DNA of 12,142 bases. Origin: Thermodesulfobacteriota bacterium (GTDB lineage Bacteria; Desulfobacterota; S145-22). The stretch's first letter is position 1. Each line of letters starts with the position of its first letter. Below are positions 1 through 7,118 of this stretch, in pieces. The notes below the pieces were generated by a model. It saw only the letters and a program-made list of their open reading frames with translations. It searched no databases and was not told the DNA's origin. The translations under genes were made by a program, and so were the position numbers. The DNA is taken from the NCBI GenBank assembly GCA_024763435.1, contig JANTFN010000031.1, forward strand, positions 1-12,142. The letters are read 5' to 3'.

Positions 1-12
1 GAGGAAACGAAC

Positions 13-810
13 TTGAAATTCACGCGGCGTTCGGCTTTAACCTGCGGTATTCTATTGCTTATCACGGTTGCTTTATACGTCTTTTTCGCAAAGCGGGGCA
101 TTTCCTATGCCTGGCACTGGCAGGATGTTCCAAAATACCTTTTTTATTTTGGTAAAAGAACGTCCGAGGACCTGGCGCCGGCCTGGCATATGGGCGCCCT
201 GACCATGGGACTTGTCCTGACGCTGCAGATATCGGTTACCTCTATTTTCTTTGCCATTATTATCGGACTCATTGTCGGTATCGCCCGCCTTTCTGAAGAA
301 CCGGTGACGAAACTGGTCGCGGGATTTTATGTGGAACTTATCCGGGGAACGCCACTTCTGGTTCAGATTTATATTATCTACTTTTTTTTCGGGACGATGT
401 TGCGGCTTTCGGCCTTTGCTGCCGGCTCGGCCGCCCTTTCCATCTTCGCGGGGGCCTATGTTGGTGAGATTGTCCGGGCGGGGATCCAGTCCATACATAA
501 GGGACAGATGGAGGCCGCGCGATCGCTTGGCATGAGCTACGGGCAGGCCATGAAGCACATCATCCTCCCTCAGGCCTTCAAACGCATTATTCCCCCGCTT
601 GCGGGACAGTTTATATCCCTCATCAAGGATTCTTCTCTTGTCTCGGTCATTGCCCTTGCAGACCTGACCTTCAGAGCGCAGCAGGCGGTGGCACAGAGCC
701 TGAATGCCTTTGAAATCTATTTTGTTGCGGCCGCCATGTATCTGCTCCTGACATTTACCCTCTCCATGGTTACGCAGCTTGTTGAAAGGAGGTTGGCGGT
801 CAGTGATTAA
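13..810 (+). CDS. Polar amino acid ABC transporter permease (HisM/GlnP type)
   Basis: Inner-membrane permease of an amino acid importer of the His/Glu/Gln/Arg class, 265 aa. The protein begins with a hydrophobic segment (about residues 10-27) and a periplasmic stretch. The permease domain proper starts near residue 62 (MGLVLTLQISV), followed by RGTPLLVQIYIIYF, typical of the HisM family. The cytoplasmic EAA loop that contacts the ATPase is clear: EAARSLGMSYGQAMKHIILP followed by QAFKRIIPPL. The start is a TTG, chosen because a GAGG ribosome site lies 8 nt upstream and the N-terminus fits a membrane anchor. The stop overlaps the start of the ATPase gene by 8 bp, so the two are translationally coupled. 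The solute-binding protein is probably encoded just left of the window. The exact substrate cannot be told from the permease. The family assignment is firm. Confidence 0.93.
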   Translation: MKFTRRSALTCGILLLITVALYVFFAKRGISYAWHWQDVPKYLFYFGKRTSEDLAPAWHMGALTMGLVLTLQISVTSIFFAIIIGLIVGIARLSEEPVTKLVAGFYVELIRGTPLLVQIYIIYFFFGTMLRLSAFAAGSAALSIFAGAYVGEIVRAGIQSIHKGQMEAARSLGMSYGQAMKHIILPQAFKRIIPPLAGQFISLIKDSSLVSVIALADLTFRAQQAVAQSLNAFEIYFVAAAMYLLLTFTLSMVTQLVERRLAVSD

Positions 811-1540
811 TGCGACAAATGTTTATAAGACCTTTCATACCCCGGACAACCGTACGGTGGAGGCACTGATTGATTTTACCCTTCATGTGGACAAGGGGGA
901 AGTGGTGGTGGTTATCGGCCCCAGTGGTTCCGGAAAAAGCACCTTTCTGCGGTGTATCAACCGGCTTGAAGAGATCGACAGCGGCCAAATAACAGTTGAT
1001 GGACAGGCGGTTCACGCGCCGAGAAACAACATCAATAAAATCCGGGAAGAAATTGGCATGGTTTTCCAGCATTTCAACCTGTTTCCCCATAAGACCGTGA
1101 TAGAAAATGTGACCCTCGCGCAGGAAGTGGTCAGAAAGCGTAAAAAAAAGGCGTCGATGAATATTGCCGAGGATCTGCTTAAAAAAGTTGGAATTCTCGA
1201 CAAAAAAGATGTTTATCCTTCCCAGCTCTCCGGGGGACAGCAGCAGCGCGTTGCCATCGCGCGGGCGCTTGCCATGCAACCGAAAGTCATGCTTTTTGAC
1301 GAGGCGACCTCGGCCCTCGATCCCGAAATGATCGGAGAGGTTCTGGATGTTATGAAAACCTTGGCCAAGGAAGGAATGACAATGGTTTCGGTCACGCACG
1401 AGATGGGATTTGCCCGGGAAGTGGCCGACCGGGTTATCTTCATGGACAGCGGCAGGATTGTGGAAACCGGAACGCCGGAGCACTTCTTCACTTCCCCGGA
1501 GAATGAAAGAACCAAGCTGTTTTTAAGCCAGATTCTTTAA
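803..1540 (+). CDS. Polar amino acid ABC transporter ATP-binding protein (GlnQ/HisP type)
   Basis: Cytoplasmic ATPase that powers the importer encoded just upstream, 245 aa, the usual length for GlnQ/HisP proteins. All nucleotide-binding motifs are present: Walker A GPSGSGKS (39-46), Q-loop Q89 in MVFQHFNLFPH, signature LSGGQQQR (142-149), Walker B VMLFDEATSALD with catalytic E167, and the switch histidine in VTHEMGF (H199). FNLFPHKTVIENV is characteristic of the polar amino acid subfamily. The frame is open further upstream, to 779, but I choose the GTG at 803: GAAAGGAGG lies at 784-792 with good spacing, and the resulting N-terminus (MINATNVYKTF) matches the family. It overlaps the permease stop by 8 bp. 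Nothing is degenerate, so an active ATPase is expected. The substrate remains undefined. Confidence 0.94.
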   Translation: MINATNVYKTFHTPDNRTVEALIDFTLHVDKGEVVVVIGPSGSGKSTFLRCINRLEEIDSGQITVDGQAVHAPRNNINKIREEIGMVFQHFNLFPHKTVIENVTLAQEVVRKRKKKASMNIAEDLLKKVGILDKKDVYPSQLSGGQQQRVAIARALAMQPKVMLFDEATSALDPEMIGEVLDVMKTLAKEGMTMVSVTHEMGFAREVADRVIFMDSGRIVETGTPEHFFTSPENERTKLFLSQIL

Positions 1541-1612
1541 GCCCGGGAGCGGGGCCATGAGAGGATCTCTGATGGTCACAGTTTTGAAACCATATTCAGG
1601 GAAGCATTTAAG

Positions 1613-2554
1613 ATGTTCAAGTTCGGTTTAGCCTTGGGGGGGGGTGCTGCCAAGGGATTCGCGCATCTCGGCGTTTTAAAGGTCCTTGAAGAAGCAAATC
1701 TTATCCCGGACCTTATCGTTGGCACAAGTATGGGGGCCCTTGTTGGGGCGATTTATGCCTGGAAAAAGGATATCGGCGCGGTCAGAGAGCATTTTAAAAG
1801 ATTTCTTCACAGCGAATATTACGACAGAAAAACCTACCAGAGATTTCGGGAAGTCGACGAGGAGGAAACAGATGGTGTGTGGGTTGCCCTGCGGCACCTG
1901 ATTACAAAGGGCGTCATCTACGGGAAAACCCTCACCACGCAATCCGTGATTTCCCCTGAAGACTATGAGGAAGACCTGAATATTCTGGTCCCCATAACGA
2001 ATTTCAACAGCCTGAAAATCCCGTTTGGCTGTATTGCCTCTGACTTGGTGTCAGGCGATGAAGTTCTCATAACGGGAGGAAATATTCAAATGGCCGTCAT
2101 GGCAAGCTCCGCTATCCCGGGGGTATACGCGCCCGTCGAAACAGGGAATCGTATCCTGGTGGACGGGGGAACCACCAACAAACTCCCGGTTAATCCGGCG
2201 TTTCAAATGGGGGCTGATGTCGTTGTTGGTGTGGAGGTTTCCGGTAATCTGGAACGGGAAGAGGCGTTTCACACGGCCCTCGATATTATTCTGCGTTCCA
2301 ACACAATCACGACTCACTGCCTTGATATCGTACAATCTGTCAACGCCGACATGGTTCTCTTCCCGGAGGTTGATGACCTCCACTGGGCTGATTTTTCCCA
2401 GATGGAAACAGCCATGGCGCGGGGGGTACAGATTGCTGAAAAGATGCTCCCGGATATAAAAAGACTTCTCGCAAGAAAAAGACTCGCAAAATCCCTCTGG
2501 CCTTTCCGGCATCGGCCCGCCTATTATCCCGCGAAAGAAATATTTATGGAATAG
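1613..2554 (+). CDS. Patatin-like phospholipase family protein (RssA/YlbK type)
   Basis: Predicted cytoplasmic serine hydrolase of the bacterial patatin-like group, 313 aa. It shows the whole catalytic kit: oxyanion loop GGGAAKG (9-15), nucleophile elbow GTSMG (37-41, Ser39), the ASSAIPG block (164-170), and the Asp of the dyad in DGG (Asp184). These proteins hydrolyse acyl esters, usually of phospholipids, but the substrates of the small RssA-like members are mostly unknown. No signal peptide is visible. The ATG at 1613 puts the GGG loop near the N-terminus as usual, with an AGGGA ribosome site about 10 nt upstream. It lies 72 bp after the ABC ATPase on the same strand, so it could be co-transcribed, though no functional link is evident. 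It converges on the ClC gene. After about residue 270 the tail is basic and not recognisable. Confidence 0.9.
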   Translation: MFKFGLALGGGAAKGFAHLGVLKVLEEANLIPDLIVGTSMGALVGAIYAWKKDIGAVREHFKRFLHSEYYDRKTYQRFREVDEEETDGVWVALRHLITKGVIYGKTLTTQSVISPEDYEEDLNILVPITNFNSLKIPFGCIASDLVSGDEVLITGGNIQMAVMASSAIPGVYAPVETGNRILVDGGTTNKLPVNPAFQMGADVVVGVEVSGNLEREEAFHTALDIILRSNTITTHCLDIVQSVNADMVLFPEVDDLHWADFSQMETAMARGVQIAEKMLPDIKRLLARKRLAKSLWPFRHRPAYYPAKEIFME

Positions 2555-2557
2555 CAC

Positions 2558-2610
2558 CGGCCATCTTGGCCGATTGCTTTGCCCCTGAAGAGGGGTATTA
2601 AAACCCCTCG
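2558..2610. terminator. Stem-loop cluster between convergent genes
   Basis: Between the patatin stop and the ClC stop lie several small inverted repeats. They are CGGCC-ATCTT-GGCCG (2558-2572), CCCCT-GAAG-AGGGG (2582-2595) and AGGGGT-ATTAAA-ACCCCT (2591-2608). The last two share the AGGGG arm, so they are mutually exclusive, and the last overlaps the end of the ClC reading frame. The position suits a bidirectional terminator, but neither strand has a good run of T after a stem, so intrinsic termination is only a guess. Confidence 0.4.
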
Positions 2611-4646
2611 ATTCCCATTGATTTTTGATATTTTCGTATATCTTCCAGGGCGCCCATGACAAGGATATGATCCCCCTTTCGAAAGATATAATCGGGACGT
2701 GGAATCATCTCCTTTTTGCTCCCGTTGCCGTTCGGGCGTATCAGGATTATCTCAAGGCCGTAGTGTGACCGAAAATCGCTTTCCTGAAGGCTTTTGCCAA
2801 TCATATTTTCCGGAACGCCAAGTTCATCCATGCGATACCCGCCCCCCACATACAGCCCCTCTGTCAGGTCGGAGAATTTCCTTTTTGACGCGACTGCCAT
2901 GGCCAGTTCCCTTTTGTGGAGCTCCATCTGGTAGATATCCAGGATCTGCTTCGCGGCGACAAGGCCCGAAAGCTTGTTGCCATCAATAACAGGGATTTCC
3001 TCCAGGCCATAATTTCCAAGAATCTCCATAGCCTCGTGGACATTCGCGTCAAGCGGGACGGCTTGTTTCCTCTCAATGACATCCTCGGCAATAATGAGGT
3101 TGGCAAGTTCTCCCTTGTCGAAGAGGACCGACTTCAGCTCCTTCATGCTGAAAAATCCATGATAGTCCATGGCTTCATCTACGACAGGGAAGACATGTTG
3201 CGGGCTCTTGAGCGCGACATCACAGATAGTTTCAAGGTTAACCGTGTTGTTGAAATAGGTTACTGGGTTTGTCATGACATGGGAAACAGGAATTGATTTC
3301 AGAATATTTTCTTCCCGGCCCTCTGTCAGATTAATGCCCTTCAACTTAAGTTTCTGGGTATAAATAGATTCCTTTTTGATATTCGTCGTAATCAGCGTGC
3401 TGATAATACAGGAAAACATTAGCGGGATAATGATGTGGTAATTGTTCGTCAGTTCAAAAATAATCAGAATGGCTGTAATTGGCGCCTGGGTCGCGGCTCC
3501 CACAACCGCCCCCATCCCCACCAGGGCGTAGGCCCCCGGATCCGCTGTCAGGGTGGGGAAATAGGTGTGAAAAAGAATACCAATCACACCACCAGTTGAT
3601 GCCCCGAGAAAGAGAGAGGGGGCGAAGACGCCTCCCGAGCCTCCGGAACCAAGGGTTACGGATGTGGCAAGAATCTTAGCGGGAATGAGAAGCAGCAGAA
3701 ACCACAGGGCAAGGTTCCCGTGCAGGGCCTCGTTGATGGTTTCATACCCGACCCCTAAAAGGTTGGGAATGCCCAAGGCGATAACCCCGATGGCGGCCCC
3801 GCCAATTGCCGGTTTCAACCACTCGGGAAAGGCCCACCGGTCCGCGGCGTTTTCGCTGAAATAGAGGAACCAGATAAATCCCAGGGCGACAAACCCTGCT
3901 ATCACGCCCAGAATAGCGTAGGGAATCAATTCAAAGGCACTGACCAGCTTGTATGCCGGCACGTGAAAGGCGGCAAAATCCCCCTCGAAATAATGAGACA
4001 TGATCGTTGCCATCACAGAGGAAATCACAATGGGGCTGAAGGCCGCCACACCAAAATCTCCCAGGATAATTTCTACAGCGAACAGGGATCCCGCGATGGG
4101 GGCGTTAAAGGCCGCCGCGATTCCACTGGCCGCCCCGCAGGCAACCAGCGTTGACACCTGTTTTTCAGAAAGGTTAAAGGCCTGCCCAATACTTGAACCC
4201 ACGCTGGCACCAATCTGAACGAGAGGCCCTTCGCGGCCCACCGATCCGCCGGATCCGATACACAGGGCGGAGACAATGGCCTTGATGAAGGCCACCCTTG
4301 GGCGTATCTTTCCCCCCTGGAGCAGGGTTGCCAGCATTACCTCCGGGACACCATGCCCCTTTGCCTCCCGCGCGAAGAAATAGATGATCGGCCCGATAAT
4401 GAGACCCCCCACAACCGGCGCAAGGGCCTTGTACCACCAGGGGAGGTGCCTCAGGGGTTCCAGAAGGGCGATGCCGTTTCCCCCAAAGAACAGTTCCTGG
4501 AAGAATCGAATCAAAAAACGGACGCCGACGGCACCCAGCCCCGAGAGAACGCCGATAATAATTGCGAGAAGGACGATAAAAAGGTTTTCATTTCTTATAA
4601 ATCGAAAATATTTATACCGCATCAGCTTGCTTATAGCATATTTCAA
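2598..4646 (-). CDS. ClC-family chloride channel/transporter with CBS pair and TrkA-C domain
   Basis: Inner-membrane ClC protein of 682 aa with a large regulatory tail. The membrane domain (about 20-425) carries the anion-path motifs GHGVPE (97-102), GREGP (137-141, gating glutamate E139), GSGGVFAP (336-343) and the pore tyrosine Y429 in ESIYTQ. AAAFNAPIAGSLFAVEI (177-193) aligns with the E. coli ClcA segment ending in EE. The first Glu is kept (E192), but the second, the internal proton glutamate E203 of ClcA, is Ile193. The central serine of the GSGIP motif is His98. Two CBS domains follow (about 451-575; HVMTNPVTYF, then AEDVIERKQAVP), then a TrkA-C/RCK-C-like domain (about 600-675, ending FRKGDHILVMGA), which suggests gating by a nucleotide or small ligand. 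The start is uncertain: TTG at 4646 has GAGG close upstream, and an ATG eight codons later is possible. A TACAAT -10-like sequence lies at 4673-4678. Confidence 0.93.
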   Translation of the reverse strand: MKYAISKLMRYKYFRFIRNENLFIVLLAIIIGVLSGLGAVGVRFLIRFFQELFFGGNGIALLEPLRHLPWWYKALAPVVGGLIIGPIIYFFAREAKGHGVPEVMLATLLQGGKIRPRVAFIKAIVSALCIGSGGSVGREGPLVQIGASVGSSIGQAFNLSEKQVSTLVACGAASGIAAAFNAPIAGSLFAVEIILGDFGVAAFSPIVISSVMATIMSHYFEGDFAAFHVPAYKLVSAFELIPYAILGVIAGFVALGFIWFLYFSENAADRWAFPEWLKPAIGGAAIGVIALGIPNLLGVGYETINEALHGNLALWFLLLLIPAKILATSVTLGSGGSGGVFAPSLFLGASTGGVIGILFHTYFPTLTADPGAYALVGMGAVVGAATQAPITAILIIFELTNNYHIIIPLMFSCIISTLITTNIKKESIYTQKLKLKGINLTEGREENILKSIPVSHVMTNPVTYFNNTVNLETICDVALKSPQHVFPVVDEAMDYHGFFSMKELKSVLFDKGELANLIIAEDVIERKQAVPLDANVHEAMEILGNYGLEEIPVIDGNKLSGLVAAKQILDIYQMELHKRELAMAVASKRKFSDLTEGLYVGGGYRMDELGVPENMIGKSLQESDFRSHYGLEIILIRPNGNGSKKEMIPRPDYIFRKGDHILVMGALEDIRKYQKSMGIEGF

Positions 4647-4700
4647 TCTCCCTCGAAAGATACCGGGTAGTTATTGTAAAGATCCGTGGCGTCAGCCTAA

Positions 4701-4735
4701 AGCTACTCAAAAAAAGAGGGTAGCTATCGTTTTTT
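4701..4735. terminator. Hairpin with T-run between psiE and the ClC gene
   Basis: AGCTAC (4701-4706) and GTAGCT (4720-4725) form an inverted repeat around a 13-nt A-rich/T-rich loop. Next to it on the plus strand is a six-T run (4730-4735). Read in the minus direction, it comes after the psiE stop and could separate psiE from the ClC gene. However, the classical stem-then-T-run order is on the plus strand, where no gene ends here, so its function is unclear. Confidence 0.35.
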
Positions 4736-4766
4736 AAAGACGGGAAAGATACTGTTTAAGGAATTT

Positions 4767-5189
4767 TCATTCCGCCAGTTTTTGCCCAGGGCTGAAAACA
4801 ACTGCCATCGTTCGGACAATGCCCATGCATAGAAGCAGGAGGCCAAAGCCCATCAGGGTGCCGGAGGGTATTTTTTCATGTGAGTATAACTTTATGATTA
4901 ATTCCCTGACAATAAAGATAATGGCAGGGTCAATCATGGTATGTAGTTTAAGACGTCTGGCCTTGAAATATTCGATGAAGCCCTTGAACAGCTCTATCAT
5001 GACCAGAAAGGACAAAATATCCGTCACTGCCTGGGACAAGTGAACTTTCGTTTGCCCCAGGCTCAAGAAAAAACGTGCAGAATAGATGGTATCTACAAGA
5101 CCAATAATCAGGACAAGGATGATGTAAATCATCAGGACATTGATGATAAATCTTATCGCCTTACTAAAAAGGAATTGGGTATTTTTCAT
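4767..5189 (-). CDS. psiE: PsiE-family phosphate-starvation-inducible membrane protein
   Basis: Small integral membrane protein, 140 aa, close to the length of E. coli PsiE. Four hydrophobic segments are visible (about 11-34, 52-72, 86-101 and 110-132). The family-typical block DPAIIFIVRELIIKLY (87-102) falls in the third, preceded by KARRLKLH. E. coli psiE is induced by phosphate starvation, but its biochemical role is unknown. The ATG start has GAGAAG five nt upstream. It is the last gene of the phosphate locus, 174 bp after phoU, in the same direction. That context supports the PsiE call beyond the protein match. The gene is fairly A+T-rich (37% G+C in a hand-counted 60-nt stretch at 5101-5160). 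No convincing PHO box was seen directly in front of it, so it may be read from upstream or have its own promoter. Confidence 0.82.
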   Translation of the reverse strand: MKNTQFLFSKAIRFIINVLMIYIILVLIIGLVDTIYSARFFLSLGQTKVHLSQAVTDILSFLVMIELFKGFIEYFKARRLKLHTMIDPAIIFIVRELIIKLYSHEKIPSGTLMGFGLLLLCMGIVRTMAVVFSPGQKLAE

Positions 5190-5363
5190 TTTTACTTCTC
5201 AATTTTTGGCTTCTTGAATGATAATATTTTTTAATGCCGCCGAAGAAAAGGAAAGGGGAAATCTTATAATTTGACTGGCTCAAAGAGATATTTTTGTCTT
5301 AAACCCCGCATAAGTCAGGGAAAAACCTCCATCCAAACTCACAGGTTAATCAGGATAAATTTA

Positions 5364-6038
5364 CTAAGAAGAACTCACGTAGTCTTCCACTTTGTGGCGC
5401 ACAATGTTTCCATTGATCATATAGATGACATCCTCGGCGATGTTGGTAGCCAGGTCGGCAATGCGCTCCAGGTGTCGGGATACCAGAAGGAAATGAATCA
5501 GGCACTCGAACCGGCTGGGATGTTTTTTAATTCCCTCGTGCACCTTGGCGTACATTTTTCGGTTGATTTCATCCACAATATCATCCGAGGCGCAGACATC
5601 CTTTGCCATTCCGGGATCCATCTTAACCAGGGCATCCAAACTGTGAGCCAGCATCATGCGAACATTTGCTGTCATGGCCTTGAAGTCGAATGGGATATCA
5701 AGCGGAGGGCGCGAAGCGAGAAACATCGCCCGCTCAGCGATATTGACCGACAGGTCTCCGATCCGCTCCAGGTCGTTGTTAATCTTCAGAACGGCCACGA
5801 TGAACCGCAGGTCAATGGCCACCGGCTGATGCAGGGCAAGAATCTTAAGCCCCTCTTCTTCCAGATTAACCTCCAGCTGGTCAATTTCATCATCCATCTT
5901 TATAACCTGCCGCGCTTGACCGGCATCGCGATTTTCAATAGAAGAAACGGACAGGGTCACGGATTCTTCCACCACGGTGCCTTCAGCAATGATCAGTTTT
6001 TTTAGTTTTTCAATCTCTTTTAACAGATGAACCGACAT
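5364..6038 (-). CDS. phoU: Phosphate transport/signalling regulator PhoU
   Basis: Cytoplasmic, all-helical, 224 aa, the normal PhoU length. The protein is two repeats of the same three-helix unit. Each carries the metal-binding E/D signature, DLERIGDLSVNIAE (89-102) and HLERIADLATNIAE (189-202), exactly 100 residues apart. PhoU links the Pst transporter to the PhoR kinase, keeping the Pho regulon off when phosphate is plentiful. The ATG at 6038 has a strong AGGAGA ribosome site. In most bacteria phoU directly follows pstB. Here an unrelated binding-protein gene and an attC-like hairpin lie in between, and this hairpin ends only about 20 nt before the phoU start. phoU may therefore rely on read-through past the hairpin or on a promoter within the inserted stretch. 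Confidence 0.95.
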   Translation of the reverse strand: MSVHLLKEIEKLKKLIIAEGTVVEESVTLSVSSIENRDAGQARQVIKMDDEIDQLEVNLEEEGLKILALHQPVAIDLRFIVAVLKINNDLERIGDLSVNIAERAMFLASRPPLDIPFDFKAMTANVRMMLAHSLDALVKMDPGMAKDVCASDDIVDEINRKMYAKVHEGIKKHPSRFECLIHFLLVSRHLERIADLATNIAEDVIYMINGNIVRHKVEDYVSSS

Positions 6039-6049
6039 CTTTTCTCCTC

Positions 6050-6162
6050 GTTATCTATTTCGACCAAGCTCACCTGCCGCTATGGAGCGCAACGGAATAG
6101 CGGTCAAGTGGAGCGCTTTGTTGCTGTTCTGTACTTAAAAGTTATCAATTTTATTTCGACCA
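6050..6162. repeat. Direct repeat flanking the attC-like hairpin
   Basis: The 11-mer TATTTCGACCA occurs at 6056-6066 and again at 6152-6162. Each copy is preceded on the plus strand by GTTATC (6050-6055 and 6141-6146), directly in the first copy and after a 5-nt extension AATTT in the second. The second copy overlaps the last codons and stop of the acfC-like gene. The first ends the attC-like site just before the phoU ribosome site. A match of 11 plus 6 bases in the same order within 100 bp is unlikely by chance. It points to a duplication made when the hairpin arrived, or by slippage. Confidence 0.7.
6061..6126 (-). other. attC-like integron recombination-site remnant
   Basis: Read on the minus strand, just 3' of the acfC-like stop, this 66-nt stretch has attC architecture. 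The left arm runs AACAAAGCGCTCCACTTG then A then CCGCTAT. The loop is 13 nt. The right arm runs ATAGCGG then CAGGTGAGC, then TTGGTCG. The arms pair over about 16 bp with two extrahelical bases on the left arm, an asymmetry typical of folded attC sites. The left end fits the usual attC end pattern (GGAGCG two bases before TTGTT on the plus strand). The right end GAGCTTGGTCG fits the pattern KANCTCVRRCG at 9 of 11 positions. The expected GTTRRRY crossover box after TCG is replaced by AAATAG, so the site looks like a used half-junction or a decayed copy. Length and orientation match a cassette whose gene is acfC-like. Confidence 0.55.
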
Positions 6163-6954
6163 TCCTTCCGATTTAAATATTTCATAAGCCTCTTTTCCCT
6201 TAAGGAATTTGATGAATTCTGCTGTTGCAGGGTCTGCCTTTTTGTTTGTAACGATAGTAAGGTCTCGGTATATAACACGTTTCTTTGATAGTTCTACTAC
6301 ATCAGCATCATTAGGATGAGTCAATGGCCAATGGATCCATGTTATCCATGCGTCTGCATTAAGTCCTTTAAATGCTCGAAAACCCGCTCCACTTCCTTTT
6401 GCAAAAGAGACGATATTTCTTCGGAAAGCTTTAATATCGTTCAATGAACCAAGTCGACCCGCAACATCTTCCCATACGCCAGTGCCAGAGGTGTTATATA
6501 CGCCTGCTCCCTCTGTAACAACAATCTTCATCCCTGGTTTAAGTAGGTCATTAAATCCGTGAATATGTTTTGGATTCCCTTTTTGAACAGCGATCACTGC
6601 CCTTCTTATATAAATTGGTTCAACATCTTTGCTTTTAAACTCTTTATAGGTTTCAAGAAATGCTGTCATGGATTGCTCAGATGTCCCCCAAATAATATCC
6701 GCATTTCTTTTAGCCTTCTCTGTCCATTTTCTTTCGGGGCCAAAGGTCACTTTTACTGGAACGCCAGTTTTTTTCGCAAACAACTTACCGACCCTAATAA
6801 ATGCGGTGTGAGGACCACCAGCACCGTAAAGATTAATTACACCATCACGAGGTGAATATTTGGGGGTGTCCTTCATTTGAGCAAATGCCATAGTGGCTGT
6901 GAATACAATTATGCAGAAACTTACTAAAATTATTTTTACTTGGTGAATTTTCAT
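6151..6954 (-). CDS. AcfC/PEB3/Paa-family periplasmic substrate-binding protein
   Basis: Secreted binding protein of 267 aa with a type-2 periplasmic fold related to molybdate/sulfate binders. A signal peptide covers residues 1-25 (basic start, hydrophobic core, cleavage after AFA). Family features are INLYGAGGPHTA (40-51), VTFGPERKWTEKAK (69-82), ADIIWGTSEQSM (85-96), TSGTGVWED (155-163) and AWITWIHWP (202-210). They match Vibrio AcfC, E. coli Paa and Campylobacter PEB3. PEB3 is reported to bind small acids such as citrate and 3-phosphoglycerate; the ligand here is unknown. The start is firm: an AGGAGGGG site lies 6 nt before the ATG. The gene sits between pstB and phoU, where no binding protein normally occurs. 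It is A+T-rich: hand counts gave 33% (6241-6300) and 38% (6541-6600) G+C, against 50% and 62% in pstC and pstA. With the attC-like hairpin at its 3' side it is probably acquired. No partner permease is encoded nearby. Confidence 0.85.
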   Translation of the reverse strand: MKIHQVKIILVSFCIIVFTATMAFAQMKDTPKYSPRDGVINLYGAGGPHTAFIRVGKLFAKKTGVPVKVTFGPERKWTEKAKRNADIIWGTSEQSMTAFLETYKEFKSKDVEPIYIRRAVIAVQKGNPKHIHGFNDLLKPGMKIVVTEGAGVYNTSGTGVWEDVAGRLGSLNDIKAFRRNIVSFAKGSGAGFRAFKGLNADAWITWIHWPLTHPNDADVVELSKKRVIYRDLTIVTNKKADPATAEFIKFLKGKEAYEIFKSEGWSK

Positions 6955-7118
6955 ATTTTCCCCTCCTTATAGTTGGTCTTACATATAACAAATTTATTAC
7001 ACAGAACTGAGCACTGAACAATAGGGACCAAGCAAACAAAAACCTACGTGCATCTTCGCGCCCCTGGATGAAAATATGTTTTTGTTTTTCCCAATTGCCT
7101 TTCACCTTTTACCTTTTT
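6955..7118. other. A+T-rich spacer between pstB and the acfC-like gene
   Basis: This 164-bp gap holds no credible gene. It contains the strong ribosome site for the acfC-like gene (6960-6968) and two direct ACTGA units in ACTGAGCACTGA (7007-7018). On the minus strand there is a GCTTGGTC octamer near 7027-7034 that also occurs in the attC-like site (6062-6069). It probably contains the upstream junction of the inserted segment, but I cannot fix the exact point. No strong promoter stands out. Confidence 0.5.

Noticed and set aside
1558..1632. Tiny frame (24 codons) upstream of the patatin gene
   Set aside because: No support beyond an ATG. It overlaps the patatin start in another frame and there is no recognisable leader-peptide logic.
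5190..5363. Possible PHO box or promoter in front of psiE
   Set aside because: A TATAAG -10-like sequence is present, but I found neither 11-bp periodic units nor a -35 at the right distance.
5271..6005. Long plus-strand open frame (244 codons) opposite phoU
   Set aside because: It lies antisense to a clear PhoU and its His/Gln-rich translation has no recognisable domain. It is a shadow of the coding strand.
7027..7034. GCTTGGTC octamer (minus strand) as a possible second attC half-site
   Set aside because: Only eight bases are shared with the attC-like site, with no pairing arm or GTTRRRY box next to it, so chance is a sufficient explanation.
6845..7105. Minus-strand 86-codon frame in the pstB-acfC gap
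   Set aside because: It overlaps the acfC-like gene start and signal peptide in another frame and lacks any family pattern. The AGGAGGGG site belongs to the acfC-like ATG.
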